This document shows positions 1 through 8,620 of a DNA stretch of 64,000 nucleotides, piece by piece; the first letter of the stretch is position 1; each line of letters opens with the position of its first letter. The position numbers and the translations under genes are program-made. The stretch lies in contig NZ_CP041040.1 in NCBI RefSeq assembly GCF_006385575.1, positions 372,001-436,000 on the forward strand, read 5' to 3'. Source of the stretch: Microbacterium foliorum (GTDB taxonomy: Bacteria; Actinomycetota; Actinomycetes; Actinomycetales; Microbacteriaceae). The notes beneath the pieces are model-generated. The model was not told the origin of the DNA. It was given only the letters and a program-made list of their open reading frames with translations, and ran no database searches.

Positions 1-1
1 C

Positions 2-100
2 GCCGCACGCCGACGCGCACGCACCGCCGCGGCCGCGGCTGCGACGGCCGCCGCTGCCGGCACGACGATCGCCACCACGACAGAGGAGAACGCGCGATGA
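2..100 (+). CDS. C-terminal end of an upstream gene (partial), probably the first ABC sugar permease
   Basis: An open frame enters from the left edge and stops at the TGA at 98-100, overlapping the ATG of the next gene by an ATGA. The 32 visible residues are an Ala/Thr-rich tail ending TEENAR. The overlap and the order usual in sugar ABC operons suggest the C-terminus of a MalF-type permease, but nothing diagnostic is visible, and the low-complexity composition would also suit an unused reading frame. Confidence 0.4.
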   Translation, partial: AARRRARTAAAAAATAAAAGTTIATTTEENAR

Positions 101-987
101 CCGCCACCCAGGCGCTGAGCGTCCCCGAGAAGATCCGCAGGCGGCGAGGCGCCGTCGGCGGAAACGCCGGAATCGGCAGCCGCCCCGGCTTCCTCACCTA
201 CGGCCTGCTCGCCGCATTCATCATCGGCAGCGTCTACCCGCTGTGGTGGTCGGTCGTCGTGGCGAGCGGCACCAACTCGACGCGCGGCGAGACCCTGCCG
301 CTGATCCCCGGTGGCAACTTCTTCGCGAACGCCGCCAAGGTGTTCGATGCGATCCCGTTCTGGCTGGCGCTGGGAAACTCGTTCCTCATCTCGGGCATCA
401 TCACGATCTCGGTCGTGACGTTCTCGACACTGGCCGGATACGCGTTCGCCAAGCTGCGCTTCAAGGGTCGCGACGGGCTGATGATCTTCGTGATCGCGAC
501 CATGGCGATCCCGACGCAGCTCGGCATCATCCCGCTCTTCATGCTGATGCGCGAGCTCGGCTGGACCGGGTCGATCGGTGCGGTCATCGTGCCGACCCTG
601 GTCACGGCCTTCGGTGTCTTCTTCATGCGTCAGTATCTGGTCGACGTGATCCCCGACGAGCTGATCGAGGCGGCGCGCATGGACGGCGCGAACCAGTTCC
701 GCACCTTCCTCACCGTCGGCCTCCCGGCGGCTCGGCCCGCCATGGCGATCCTCGGCCTGTTCACCTTCATGACCGCGTGGACCGACTACCTGTGGCCGTT
801 GATCGTGCTCTCCCCGCAGAACCCGACTCTGCAGACGGCGCTCAGCCAGCTGCAGTCCGGCTACTACATCGACTACTCGATCGTGCTCGCCGGCGCGGTG
901 CTCGCGACCCTTCCGCTGCTCATCCTGTTCGTCATCGCAGGGCGTCAGCTGGTCAGTGGCATCATGGCGGGCGCGGTGAAAGGATGA
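97..987 (+). CDS. Carbohydrate ABC transporter permease, MalG type
   Basis: Inner-membrane permease of a CUT1-type sugar importer, 296 residues. The N-terminus is basic, followed by about six membrane segments. The cytoplasmic coupling loop is clear (EAARMDGAN followed by the G and P positions), as is the MalG-type signature FFMRQYL. A GAGGAG ribosome-binding site lies 8 bases before the ATG. The stop overlaps the start region of the beta-glucosidase gene downstream, so the operon imports a beta-glucoside or similar sugar that is then hydrolysed. The ATPase is not in the window; such systems often share an MsiK-type ATPase encoded elsewhere. Confidence 0.93.
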   Translation: MTATQALSVPEKIRRRRGAVGGNAGIGSRPGFLTYGLLAAFIIGSVYPLWWSVVVASGTNSTRGETLPLIPGGNFFANAAKVFDAIPFWLALGNSFLISGIITISVVTFSTLAGYAFAKLRFKGRDGLMIFVIATMAIPTQLGIIPLFMLMRELGWTGSIGAVIVPTLVTAFGVFFMRQYLVDVIPDELIEAARMDGANQFRTFLTVGLPAARPAMAILGLFTFMTAWTDYLWPLIVLSPQNPTLQTALSQLQSGYYIDYSIVLAGAVLATLPLLILFVIAGRQLVSGIMAGAVKG

Positions 988-992
988 CCCCT

Positions 993-2423
993 ATGACCCG
1001 TGCTTTCCCCGAGAACTTCCTGTTCGGCGCCGCGACAGCGGCGTACCAGATCGAGGGGGCCGCTTTCGAAGACGGGCGCACCGCGTCGATCTGGGACGCC
1101 TTCAGCCGCGAACCGGGTGCGGTGATCGGCGGCGACAACGGCGACGTGGCGTGCGACCACTATCACCGCTACCCGCAGGACGTCGCGCTCATGAAGGAGC
1201 TCGGTCTGCAGACCTACCGCTTCTCGACCTCGTGGTCGCGGGTGCGTCCTGACGGCGGCGCGGTCAACGCGAAGGGCGTCGACTTCTACGAGCGCCTCGT
1301 CGACGAGCTGCTCGCGAACGACATCCTGCCGTGGCTGACCCTGTATCACTGGGACATGCCGCAGGCACTGCAGGAGACCGGCGGCTGGACCAACCGCGAC
1401 ACGGTCGGCCGCTTCCTCGAGTACGCGGGCACGATGCACGACGCGCTGGGCGACCGCGTGAACGTCTGGACCACTCTGAACGAGCCGTGGTGCTCGTCGT
1501 TCCTCTCGTACACCGGCGGCGAGCACGCCCCCGGGCACACGAGCGTCGCCGAGGGGCTGCTCTCGGCCCACCACCTGCTGCTCGCCCACGGTGAGACGGT
1601 GCGTGAGCTGCGCGGTCGGGATGCGAGCCTCAACCTCGGCATCACCCTGAACCACACCGTCGCCGACCCCGCCGACCCGACGAACCCCGCGGATGTGGAT
1701 GCCGCTCGTCGCGTCGACGGTCAGTTCAACCGCTGGTTCCTCGACCCGATCTACCGCGGCGTGTACCCGGACGACATCATCAGGGACATCAGGGCGGTGG
1801 ATGCCGACGCCGTGGCGCGATTCGCGGATGCCGTGCACGACGGCGACCTCGAGACGATCTCACAGCGCATCGACACGCAGGGCGTGAACTACTACCACGG
1901 CGATTTCGTGTCCGGCACGGCGCCGGCGGAGATGCCCGTCAGCGGAGGGCCGGCGACCGGGCGGGCCGCCCGCAGTCCCTACCCGTCGAGCGAGGGCATC
2001 TACGCCGTCGAGCGCGGTCTGCCGCGCACCGCCCAGAACTGGGAGGTGCAGCCCGAGGGGCTGACCCGCCTGCTGCAGCGCGTGTGGACCGAGTACGCCC
2101 AGCCCGCGGGAACCGTGCTCTACATGACCGAGAACGGCGCCGCTTACGACGACGTCGCGGTCGTCGAAGACGGCGAGACGCGCGTGCATGATGAGGATCG
2201 CACCGAGTTCCTGCGTCTGCATCTCGCAGCCGTGCTCGACGCGGCGGATGCCGGAGTCGATGTGCGCGGCTTCTTCTACTGGTCGATGCTCGACAACTTC
2301 GAATGGGCGTGGGGCTACGACAAGCGCTTCGGCATCGTGCGCGTCGACTACGACACTCAGGAGCGGAGTCTGAAGGACTCCGGTCGGGAGTACGCTCGCA
2401 TCATCGCCGCTCGCGCTCTCTGA
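993..2423 (+). CDS. GH1 family beta-glucosidase
   Basis: Intracellular retaining glycosidase, 476 residues, the usual length for GH1. The N-terminal signature FLFGAATAAYQIEG is present. The acid/base glutamate is E164 in TLNEP and the nucleophile is E380 in YMTENGAAY; W..DNFEW near the C-terminus lines the sugar site. I chose the ATG at 993 because AAAGGA at 979-984 is spaced 8 bases from it; the in-frame ATG at 984 overlaps the permease stop (ATGA) but has no spaced ribosome-binding site. It should cleave disaccharides brought in by the adjacent ABC transporter. The exact substrate (cellobiose, gentiobiose or another beta-glucoside or beta-galactoside) cannot be read from sequence alone. Confidence 0.95.
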   Translation: MTRAFPENFLFGAATAAYQIEGAAFEDGRTASIWDAFSREPGAVIGGDNGDVACDHYHRYPQDVALMKELGLQTYRFSTSWSRVRPDGGAVNAKGVDFYERLVDELLANDILPWLTLYHWDMPQALQETGGWTNRDTVGRFLEYAGTMHDALGDRVNVWTTLNEPWCSSFLSYTGGEHAPGHTSVAEGLLSAHHLLLAHGETVRELRGRDASLNLGITLNHTVADPADPTNPADVDAARRVDGQFNRWFLDPIYRGVYPDDIIRDIRAVDADAVARFADAVHDGDLETISQRIDTQGVNYYHGDFVSGTAPAEMPVSGGPATGRAARSPYPSSEGIYAVERGLPRTAQNWEVQPEGLTRLLQRVWTEYAQPAGTVLYMTENGAAYDDVAVVEDGETRVHDEDRTEFLRLHLAAVLDAADAGVDVRGFFYWSMLDNFEWAWGYDKRFGIVRVDYDTQERSLKDSGREYARIIAARAL

Positions 2424-2479
2424 CGCCGGGCGGCGGCAACTGGGAGCATCCGGCCTCGCCGCCGGACGGAGGGAGAGTC

Positions 2480-3475
2480 GTGTCATCACGAGCGACCATC
2501 GAAGAGGTGGCATCGGCCGCAGGAGTCTCACGGTCGACGGTGTCGCGCGTCGTCAACGGCTCGACGGCGGTGAGTCCTGAAGCCCTCGAGTCGGTGAAGC
2601 GCGCCATCGAGCAGCTGAGCTACGTGCCCAACCGAGCGGCTCGCTCGCTGGCGTCGAGGCAGACGCACGCGATCGCGCTGATCGTGCCCGAAGACACCAC
2701 GCGCTTCTTCGGCGACCCGTTCTTCGCAGCGATCGTCGCGGGCATCACGGGTGCGCTCCGAGGCTCGGACTACCTGCTCAACCTGCTCATCGCCAGCGAC
2801 GACCCCGGCGACAAGATGACGAGCTTCGTGCGCAACGGCGGTGTCGACGGTGCGCTCATCGTGTCTCACCACACCAGCGATGCGTTCATCGACCGGGTCG
2901 CCGACGCGGTGCCCGTGGTATGGGGCGGGCGACCGGTGCGGATCCGCGAGGGCGACTACGTCGTCGACGTCGACAACGTCGCCGGGGCCCGCACGGCCAC
3001 CCAGCACCTGATCGATACCGGGCGCACGCGCATCGCGACGATCTCGGGGCCCGTGACGATGGTCTCGTCGGTCGACCGTGTGCAGGGGTTCCGCAGCGCA
3101 CTGGCTGACGCGGGTCTCTCGCCGTTCGCCGAAGAGGCGGGTGACTACAGCGAGGTCAGCGGAGCGGATGCCGCCCGCCGCATCCTCGCCGAGGGCCGCC
3201 CCGACGCGATCTTCGTCGCCAGCGACCTCATGGCCCGCGGTGCGCTCACCGCGCTCCGCTCGGCCGGCATCCGTGTTCCCGAAGACGTCGCGCTCGTCGG
3301 GTTCGACGACTCGTCCGTCGCGCTGAGCACAGACCCGCCGCTCACCACGATGCGGCAGCCCATGTACGCGCAGGGCGAGGCGATGGCCGGAGTGCTGCTC
3401 TCACGCCTCGCCGGTCGTGACCCCGCGCACACGACGATCCTGCCGACCGAGCTGGTGGTGCGCGCCTCGTCGTAG
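2480..3475 (+). CDS. LacI family transcriptional regulator
   Basis: 331 residues. The N-terminal helix-turn-helix (ATIEEVASAAGVSRSTVSRVVNG) is followed by the LacI hinge (PNRAARSLASRQT) and a periplasmic-binding-protein-like sugar domain ending with the usual GFDD...TTMRQP. The GTG at 2480 is preceded by a GGAGGGAGAG ribosome-binding site; upstream in-frame sequence is not protein-like. It is the last gene of the permease/GH1 operon and is expected to repress it until the cognate sugar binds. Its operator would be upstream of the window. Confidence 0.93.
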   Translation: MSSRATIEEVASAAGVSRSTVSRVVNGSTAVSPEALESVKRAIEQLSYVPNRAARSLASRQTHAIALIVPEDTTRFFGDPFFAAIVAGITGALRGSDYLLNLLIASDDPGDKMTSFVRNGGVDGALIVSHHTSDAFIDRVADAVPVVWGGRPVRIREGDYVVDVDNVAGARTATQHLIDTGRTRIATISGPVTMVSSVDRVQGFRSALADAGLSPFAEEAGDYSEVSGADAARRILAEGRPDAIFVASDLMARGALTALRSAGIRVPEDVALVGFDDSSVALSTDPPLTTMRQPMYAQGEAMAGVLLSRLAGRDPAHTTILPTELVVRASS

Positions 3476-3512
3476 CAGCCGTGCAGCGGTTCGGCCCGGC
3501 GCGCCAGGGGAA

Positions 3513-3557
3513 CACGGATGCGGACCATACGCCCCTCCAGGTCGGTCCGCATCCGTG
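3513..3557. terminator. Bidirectional terminator hairpin between convergent genes
   Basis: Perfect 14-bp inverted repeat (CACGGATGCGGACC at 3513-3526 and its complement at 3544-3557) with a 17-base loop, between the 3' ends of the LacI gene and the DUF1266 gene. Confidence 0.75.
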
Positions 3558-3570
3558 AGTCTTCGGACGA

Positions 3571-4125
3571 TCAGCTGATCCGGTACTGGTGCCGGCGCCG
3601 AGATAGCTGATCGATGTTCGCAGGCCACGGCAGCGTCGCCCACGGACCGTGGCGCTTCGCCGTCACTGCTGCCGCGAAGTCGGCCCAGACATCGCCGTAC
3701 TTCTCGAACGATTCCTCGTCGAGGTTGCCGTCGCTCCAGTGCATGACGCGTCCGGCGATGTAGCTCAGGCCGAAGTCGGTCCACGACACGAACGACGGCC
3801 GAGTGTCGACGCTGATCCGGTGGATGATGCGACGCGCCTCGGCGACGTCGGCGTACCCGAGCGCCACACCCCAGGTCGCCATCGCCACGGCCTGGCCGAG
3901 TGCATATGCGTCGAGGGTGCGGACGTAGAGGTCAGGCGTCACGACCTCCTTACCGACGCGCTTTCGCACCTCCTGCTCGATGTGCGCGATGCCGCGGGAG
4001 AACGGTCGCGCGTCGCGCTCGTCTCCGCCCTCGGCGGCGATCGCGGCGAGCCTCGGTGTCGGTGGTGGAGAACAGCTCGGAGGCCGCAAGCCTCGGGGCC
4101 GCGCGAACCATCCTGTGGTGCTCAT
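3571..4125 (-). CDS. DUF1266 domain protein, N-terminus possibly frameshifted
   Basis: The C-terminal 140 residues match DUF1266 as I know it: ALGQAVAMATWGVALGYAD, a SWTDFGLSYIAGR block and the closing GPWATLPWP. The function of this family is unknown. The start at 4125 has AGGAG four bases upstream on the minus strand. The first 30 residues in this frame (GWFARPRGLRPPSCSPPP) are unlike a folded protein, while the overlapping frame from an ATG at 4111 reads MVRAAPRLAASELFSTTDTEA, which would join the conserved part at about 4045 by a one-base shift. Either the gene has a real frameshift, the read has an error, or the N-terminus is simply unusual. No partner gene is evident; it converges on the LacI gene. 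Confidence 0.7.
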   Translation of the reverse strand: MSTTGWFARPRGLRPPSCSPPPTPRLAAIAAEGGDERDARPFSRGIAHIEQEVRKRVGKEVVTPDLYVRTLDAYALGQAVAMATWGVALGYADVAEARRIIHRISVDTRPSFVSWTDFGLSYIAGRVMHWSDGNLDEESFEKYGDVWADFAAAVTAKRHGPWATLPWPANIDQLSRRRHQYRIS

Positions 4126-4161
4126 CACACTCCTGAGGGTGAGGCCGGGGTCACTCATAGC

Positions 4162-4190
4162 TTGAACAACTATTCAGTCGCTAATATATA
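4162..4190 (+). promoter_or_regulatory. Promoter of the TetR gene with overlapping dyad
   Basis: TTGAAC (4162-4167) and TATATA (4185-4190) are spaced 17 bp. A dyad TGAACAACTATTCA at 4163-4176 (10 of 14 positions symmetric) covers the -35 box. It is the likely self-operator of the TetR regulator that starts at 4241. The local A/T richness stands out from its surroundings. Confidence 0.55.
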
Positions 4191-4240
4191 GCGTCCGGGG
4201 GAGAAATCGAAGTCGTCCGATGCTGGGGAGCGGGACACGA

Positions 4241-4906
4241 ATGGCACGTTCAGACGAACACAACCGGGCATCGCGAGAACGGTCTCGCGAAGCCATCCTG
4301 CGGGCAGCGATCGAGATGTTCGCCGAGCGCGGGGTCTCGGGTGCGAGCATCGCCGAGATCACACGGCATGCCGGGGTGGCCCAGGGGCTCGTCAGCTATC
4401 ATTTCGGCGGCAAGGAGCAGCTCGTCGCGGCTGTGATCGATCGTTGGTACGAGGCGCTCTTCGAGATCCCTCAGGTCGAGGGTTCTGCCGATGTCCGTCT
4501 CGCGGGGATCATCGACGGTGCGCTCGCAGCCGCTGGCTTCGCACTGCCGCTGCAGCGAGCGGTCTTCGCGATGCAGCAGCAACCCGGCACGCACCGCATG
4601 TTCGCCGAGGCGGAGACGCGGTTCATCGAGCAGGCGATCGCGTCGGAGAACGCGGTGCGCGCGATCTTCCGCGAGAGGGGGGCTGCGGATCCTCCGCTCG
4701 AGGAGATCATGCTGCGCACCACCCTCGAGGGCGTCTTCATGAAGTACGCCGTCTATGGCGACACCTATCCGCTCGAAGACGCGCGACGCTGGGTGCGCCG
4801 CCTCTACGGCCTGCCCGAGCCCGAGGCGCCGCTTCCGCTGACACTCGCCCCGCGCGATCCTGACGCGAGGACGAGGGCCTCCGGGGCCCTGCGCGACGAG
4901 GAGTGA
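4241..4906 (+). CDS. TetR family transcriptional regulator
   Basis: 221 residues. The N-terminal TetR helix-turn-helix is clear: AILRAAIEMFAERGVSGASIAEITRHAGVAQGLVSYHFGGKEQLVAAV, quoted here only as a landmark in residues about 15-62 and split as AILRAAIEMF...LVSYHFGGK. The C-terminal ligand domain is not family-specific. I chose the ATG at 4241 because GGGGAG at 4225-4230 is well placed; an in-frame ATG at 4220 is too far from any ribosome-binding site. It converges on the GntR gene and diverges from the DUF1266 gene, so neither neighbour is an obvious target apart from the DUF1266 gene sharing its promoter region. Confidence 0.9.
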   Translation: MARSDEHNRASRERSREAILRAAIEMFAERGVSGASIAEITRHAGVAQGLVSYHFGGKEQLVAAVIDRWYEALFEIPQVEGSADVRLAGIIDGALAAAGFALPLQRAVFAMQQQPGTHRMFAEAETRFIEQAIASENAVRAIFRERGAADPPLEEIMLRTTLEGVFMKYAVYGDTYPLEDARRWVRRLYGLPEPEAPLPLTLAPRDPDARTRASGALRDEE

Positions 4907-4940
4907 CCGCGCCGCGGTCGGCCGTCGACCGCTGGCCGTG

Positions 4941-5597
4941 TCAGCCCAGCTGCATCCGAGCGAACGCACCGAGCACGACGCGCTCCGACTGCACGAGGTA
5001 GCGCTCGAGCTCGGCCGCGCCCTCCTGCGCACCGCGCGTGAGGAAGGTGTCGAGCACGGCGCGGTTCTTGCGCACGAACGGCTCGTGGAGCGATCTAGGG
5101 TCATCGATCTTCAGGAACGCCAGTCTCAGCTCGGCCGCGAGGTCGCGATAGGTGCGGGCGAGGCGCGGGCTGTCGGCGAGATCGACCAGGGCGACGTGGA
5201 ACGCCATGTTCGCGCTGCCCACCGCGCGCCAGGTCTCGCTGTCGTCGAGGAGCGCATCGTGGGCGGCCGCCTCTGCGGCGAGCACCGCCTGCTGCATCCG
5301 CTGCACCGAGGGGTGCTCGGGCTCGGAGTGCAGAAGCGCCGTGCACTCGATCACCCGGCGTGCGCGGTAGATGTCGATGACGTCGGCGATCGACGGCGAG
5401 GCGACGGAGACGCCGCGGTGCGGCACGTGCTCGAGAAGGCCCTGCTCGGAGAGCGCGCGGAACGCCTCGCGCAGCGTGTTGCGCGCGACACCGAAGTGCT
5501 CGGCGATGGCCGACTCCGACAGCCGTGAACCGGGGGCGAAGGCTCCGTCGATGATCTGCTGACGGAGCGCATCGGCGAGCATGCCCTGCTGGTTCAT
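4941..5597 (-). CDS. GntR family regulator with FCD domain, probable regulator of the 5-oxoproline operon
   Basis: 218 residues. An N-terminal winged helix-turn-helix (LADALRQQIIDGAF, SAIAEHFGVARNTLREAFRALSEQGLL) precedes a helical FCD effector domain with the metal-ligand pattern typical of FadR-type proteins. The start at 5597 leaves off an upstream cysteine-rich extension that does not look like protein. It is divergent from the transporter-pxpA operon. The 11-bp dyad TTGTTGAACAA between them fits the TNGTNNNACNA operator of this subfamily, so it is the likely repressor of that operon, with a small carboxylate such as 5-oxoproline as a reasonable guess for the effector. Confidence 0.9.
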   Translation of the reverse strand: MNQQGMLADALRQQIIDGAFAPGSRLSESAIAEHFGVARNTLREAFRALSEQGLLEHVPHRGVSVASPSIADVIDIYRARRVIECTALLHSEPEHPSVQRMQQAVLAAEAAAHDALLDDSETWRAVGSANMAFHVALVDLADSPRLARTYRDLAAELRLAFLKIDDPRSLHEPFVRKNRAVLDTFLTRGAQEGAAELERYLVQSERVVLGAFARMQLG

Positions 5598-5692
5598 GCC
5601 TTCATCGTAGGCGGCTGGCCCGGCCGATTGTTCGAGGAGGGAGCACTGACAACATGCGAATGCAACCCGGTCGTAGCACAGCCGAAACAAAG

Positions 5693-5726
5693 TTGTTGAA
5701 CAATAATGCTCGATCCGTTCTACACT
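5693..5726 (+). promoter_or_regulatory. FadR/FCD-type operator and promoter of the 5-oxoproline operon
   Basis: TTGTTGAACAA at 5693-5703 is a perfect 5+1+5 dyad matching the TNGTNNNACNA consensus of FadR-subfamily GntR regulators. It overlaps the -35 region (TGAACA 5697-5702) of a promoter with -10 TACACT at 5721-5726 and an 18-bp spacer. Binding there would block transcription of the operon starting at 5772. Confidence 0.7.
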
Positions 5727-5771
5727 GGGTGTCACTCGACACCCACCAACGACGATGGGAAATCCCCCGCA

Positions 5772-7049
5772 ATGTCAGAGAACACCGCACCCCCGCTGTC
5801 CGCAGAAGACGAAGTCCGCCTCGCCGGAGCGAAGAGACGCGCAGGGCGCAGCGCCGTGATCGGCGCGATCTTCCTGATGGCCACCAGCGCCATCGGCCCC
5901 GGATTCATCACCCAGACGGCCACGTTCACCGCGACGATGGGGGCCGCCTTCGCGTTCGCGATCCTCGTCTCGATCCTCGTCGACATCGCGGTGCAGCTGA
6001 ACGTGTGGCGCATGATCACCTCCTCGGGCAAGCGCGCCGGAGAGCTCGCCAACAGCGCCATCCCCTTCTCGGGTCACCTGATCGCCGTGCTCGTCGTGAT
6101 CGGCGGTCTGGCCTTCAACATCGGCAACATCGCGGGCGGCGGACTGGGCCTGAACGCCCTGCTCGGCATCGATCCCAAGCTCGGCGGTGCACTCACCGCG
6201 GCACTCGCGATCATCATCTTCCTCATCAAGAAGGCGGGCCCGGTGATGGACATCGTGCTCGTGGTCCTCGGCGTCGGCATGATCGTGATGACCGTGATCG
6301 TCGCCGTGATCGCCCAGCCGCCGATCGGCGAGGCCCTGCGGCAGACGTTCGTGCCCGACGAGCTGAACTTCGCCACCATCACGACGATCGTCGGCGGAAC
6401 CGTGGGCGGATACATCACCTACTCGGGCGCCCACCGCTACCTCGACTCCGGTCACACCGGCCCGGAGCACGCCGGCCCCGTGATGCGCGCCGCAGCGAAC
6501 GGCATCCTCGTCACCGGCATCATGCGCTACGTGCTGTTCCTCGCGATCCTCGGTGTGGTCGCCTCGGGCGTCTCGCTCGACCTGTCGAGCCAGGCGGCGA
6601 ACCCCGCAGGGCAAGCCTTCGGCGCCGTGCTCGGCGACGCGGGACTGCGCATCTTCGGGGCGATCTTCTGGGCCGCTGCGATCAGCTCGGTGATCGGCGC
6701 GGCGTACACGTCGGCGACCTTCCTCTCGACCTTCACGAAGAAGCTCAGGGGCGGCTGGCCGCTGCAGCTGGCCACTGTCGCCTTCATCGTCGTGTCGCTG
6801 ATCGTCTACCTGTCGATCGGAACGGCGCCCGCTGCGATCCTCGTCTTCGTCGGCGGTTTCAACGGACTCATCCTGCCCATCGGCCTCTCGGTGTTCATGT
6901 ACATCGGCTGGTTCCGTCGTGATCTGCTGGGCTCGAAGAAGTACCCGATGTGGCTGCTGATCGCCGGCACGGTCGTCACGCTGCTCACCTGGTACATGGG
7001 CATCGTCTCGGTCGGCCCCATCTTCGCCTTCCTCGGAACCGGAGCGTGA
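5772..7049 (+). CDS. NRAMP-family transporter, YcsG type
   Basis: 425 residues with about eleven hydrophobic segments. The NRAMP-like first helix ([25 protein letters not shown]) and the [15 protein letters not shown] loop resemble Bacillus subtilis YcsG rather than a classical MntH: the DPGN metal motif is replaced by GPGF. In B. subtilis ycsG lies in the ycsF-ycsG-ycsI-kipIAR cluster, and the same gene set follows here in another order. That context suggests uptake of 5-oxoproline or a related compound, or of a cofactor for its use, rather than Mn import. Transport substrate is an inference. The ATG at 5772 has a GGGAA stretch about 10 bases upstream. Confidence 0.85.
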   Translation: MSENTAPPLSAEDEVRLAGAKRRAGRSAVIGAIFLMATSAIGPGFITQTATFTATMGAAFAFAILVSILVDIAVQLNVWRMITSSGKRAGELANSAIPFSGHLIAVLVVIGGLAFNIGNIAGGGLGLNALLGIDPKLGGALTAALAIIIFLIKKAGPVMDIVLVVLGVGMIVMTVIVAVIAQPPIGEALRQTFVPDELNFATITTIVGGTVGGYITYSGAHRYLDSGHTGPEHAGPVMRAAANGILVTGIMRYVLFLAILGVVASGVSLDLSSQAANPAGQAFGAVLGDAGLRIFGAIFWAAAISSVIGAAYTSATFLSTFTKKLRGGWPLQLATVAFIVVSLIVYLSIGTAPAAILVFVGGFNGLILPIGLSVFMYIGWFRRDLLGSKKYPMWLLIAGTVVTLLTWYMGIVSVGPIFAFLGTGA

Positions 7050-7053
7050 CCCC

Positions 7054-7818
7054 ATGACATCGATCGACCTGAACTCCGACCTCGGCGAGAACGTCCCCGA
7101 CCGCATCGTCAGCGATGACGAGAGCATGCTCGGTCTCGTGACGAGCGCGAACGTGGCGTGCGGCTTCCACGCGGGCAGCCCCGAGGGCATCCGCGAGACT
7201 CTCGCCAACGCGGTGGCCGGAGGCGTCGTGATCGGCGCGCACCCCGGCTACCGCGACTACGAGAACTTCGGTCGCACGAAGGTCGAGATCGACTCGGCCA
7301 CGCTGCAGGCCCACGTCGAGTACCAGCTCGGAGCACTGATCGGTCTCGCCACCGCCGTCGGCGGAAAGGTCGCCTACGTCAAGCCCCACGGAGCGCTGTA
7401 CAACACGATCGCGCGCGACGAGAGGCAGTCGAAGGATGTGGTGGCGGCCATCCGCGCGATCGATCCGAGCCTCGTGCTGCTGGGGCTGGCCGGCGGCGTC
7501 GTGCTCGACGTCGCCGAGCGCGCAGGGCTTCAGACTGCGGCAGAGGCGTTCGCCGATCGGGCGTACCAGCCCGACGGTCAACTCGTCTCGCGCACCGAGA
7601 CGGGCTCAGTGCTCCACGATCCCGTCGCCGTCGCCGAGCGCATGGTGCGCCTCGCCGGCGAGGGAGTGATCCGCGCGGTCGACGGCACCGACGTGCCGGT
7701 CAGTGCGCAGTCGATCTGCGTGCACGGGGACAGCCCCGGTTCGGTGGCCATGGCGGCCGAGACCAAGCGGATGCTGCAGGACGCGGGCATCACGATCGCG
7801 CCGTTCGCGGGCGTCTGA
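7054..7818 (+). CDS. pxpA: 5-oxoprolinase subunit A (LamB/YcsF family)
   Basis: 254 residues, the usual length. The signature starts at the N-terminus (IDLNSDLGE), followed by [28 protein letters not shown] and VKPHGALYN. PxpA is one of three subunits of the prokaryotic ATP-dependent 5-oxoprolinase, which opens 5-oxoproline to glutamate in the cytoplasm. The gene starts 5 bases after the transporter stop and ends 2 bases before the DUF1445 gene, so it is tightly inside the operon. Confidence 0.95.
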   Translation: MTSIDLNSDLGENVPDRIVSDDESMLGLVTSANVACGFHAGSPEGIRETLANAVAGGVVIGAHPGYRDYENFGRTKVEIDSATLQAHVEYQLGALIGLATAVGGKVAYVKPHGALYNTIARDERQSKDVVAAIRAIDPSLVLLGLAGGVVLDVAERAGLQTAAEAFADRAYQPDGQLVSRTETGSVLHDPVAVAERMVRLAGEGVIRAVDGTDVPVSAQSICVHGDSPGSVAMAAETKRMLQDAGITIAPFAGV

Positions 7819-7819
7819 C

Positions 7820-8620
7820 ATGACCGTTCTCGCGACCGCCGGCCAGCTCGCCGATGCGCGTGCGGCGCGTGCCGCCATCCGCGCAGGGCTCTCCGAGCCG
7901 ACCAGCGGGGTCGCGGTCGGACTCACGCAGGCGAATCTCATCTCCGTGCCCGCGGACTGGGCCTTCGAGACACTGCTCTTCGCACAGCGCAACCCGAAGC
8001 CGTGCCCGGTGCTCGAGGTCATCGAGCAGGGAGAGGTCGAGTCACGGCTCGCGCCGGGCAGCGACATCCGCACCGACATCGGTCGGTATCGCATCTGGCG
8101 CGACGGCGAACTGGCCGAAGAGGTCACAGACGCGACGGCAGCCTGGGCGGAGCATCCGGATCTCGTCTCGTTCCTCATCGGATGCAGCTTCACGTTCGAA
8201 TCCGGACTCCTCGAGGCGGGCATTCCGATCCGTCATCAGGAGCTCGGCCGCAATGTGCCGATGTACCGCACCACCGTGCCCTGCGTTCCGGCGGGCCGTC
8301 TGAGCGGTGAGATGGTCGTGTCGATGCGCCCGATCGCGGCCGACCGAGTGGCGGATGCCGTGCAGATCTCGGGCCGGACCCCCGCGGTGCACGGTGCTCC
8401 GGTGCACATCGGGGATCCGGCATCCCTCGGAGTCCTCGACCTGGCCCGGCCCGACTTCGGAGACGCCCCCGAGATGCGCGACGGAGAAGTGCCGGTGTTC
8501 TGGGCGTGCGGCGTCACCCCACAGGCCGCGATCATGGCCTCGAAGCCGCCGTTCGCCATCACGCACGCACCGGGCTACATGTTCATCACCGATGTGCCGG
8601 ATGCGGAGTACATCGTCTGA
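7820..8620 (+). CDS. DUF1445 (YcsI-like) putative hydro-lyase
   Basis: 266 residues, full length for the family. Recognised by [25 protein letters not shown] near the N-terminus (landmark ends ARAAIRAG and TQANL), [10 protein letters not shown], and the C-terminal [29 protein letters not shown] block (landmarks CGVTPQAA and APGYMFI). Homologues are called D-glutamate cyclase-like or putative hydro-lyases and commonly sit with oxoprolinase genes. Mitochondrial D-glutamate cyclase, which makes 5-oxo-D-proline, carries a related domain, so a role in D-glutamate/5-oxoproline interconversion is plausible but not shown. Start ATG follows the pxpA stop by one base. Confidence 0.88.
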   Translation: MTVLATAGQLADARAARAAIRAGLSEPTSGVAVGLTQANLISVPADWAFETLLFAQRNPKPCPVLEVIEQGEVESRLAPGSDIRTDIGRYRIWRDGELAEEVTDATAAWAEHPDLVSFLIGCSFTFESGLLEAGIPIRHQELGRNVPMYRTTVPCVPAGRLSGEMVVSMRPIAADRVADAVQISGRTPAVHGAPVHIGDPASLGVLDLARPDFGDAPEMRDGEVPVFWACGVTPQAAIMASKPPFAITHAPGYMFITDVPDAEYIV

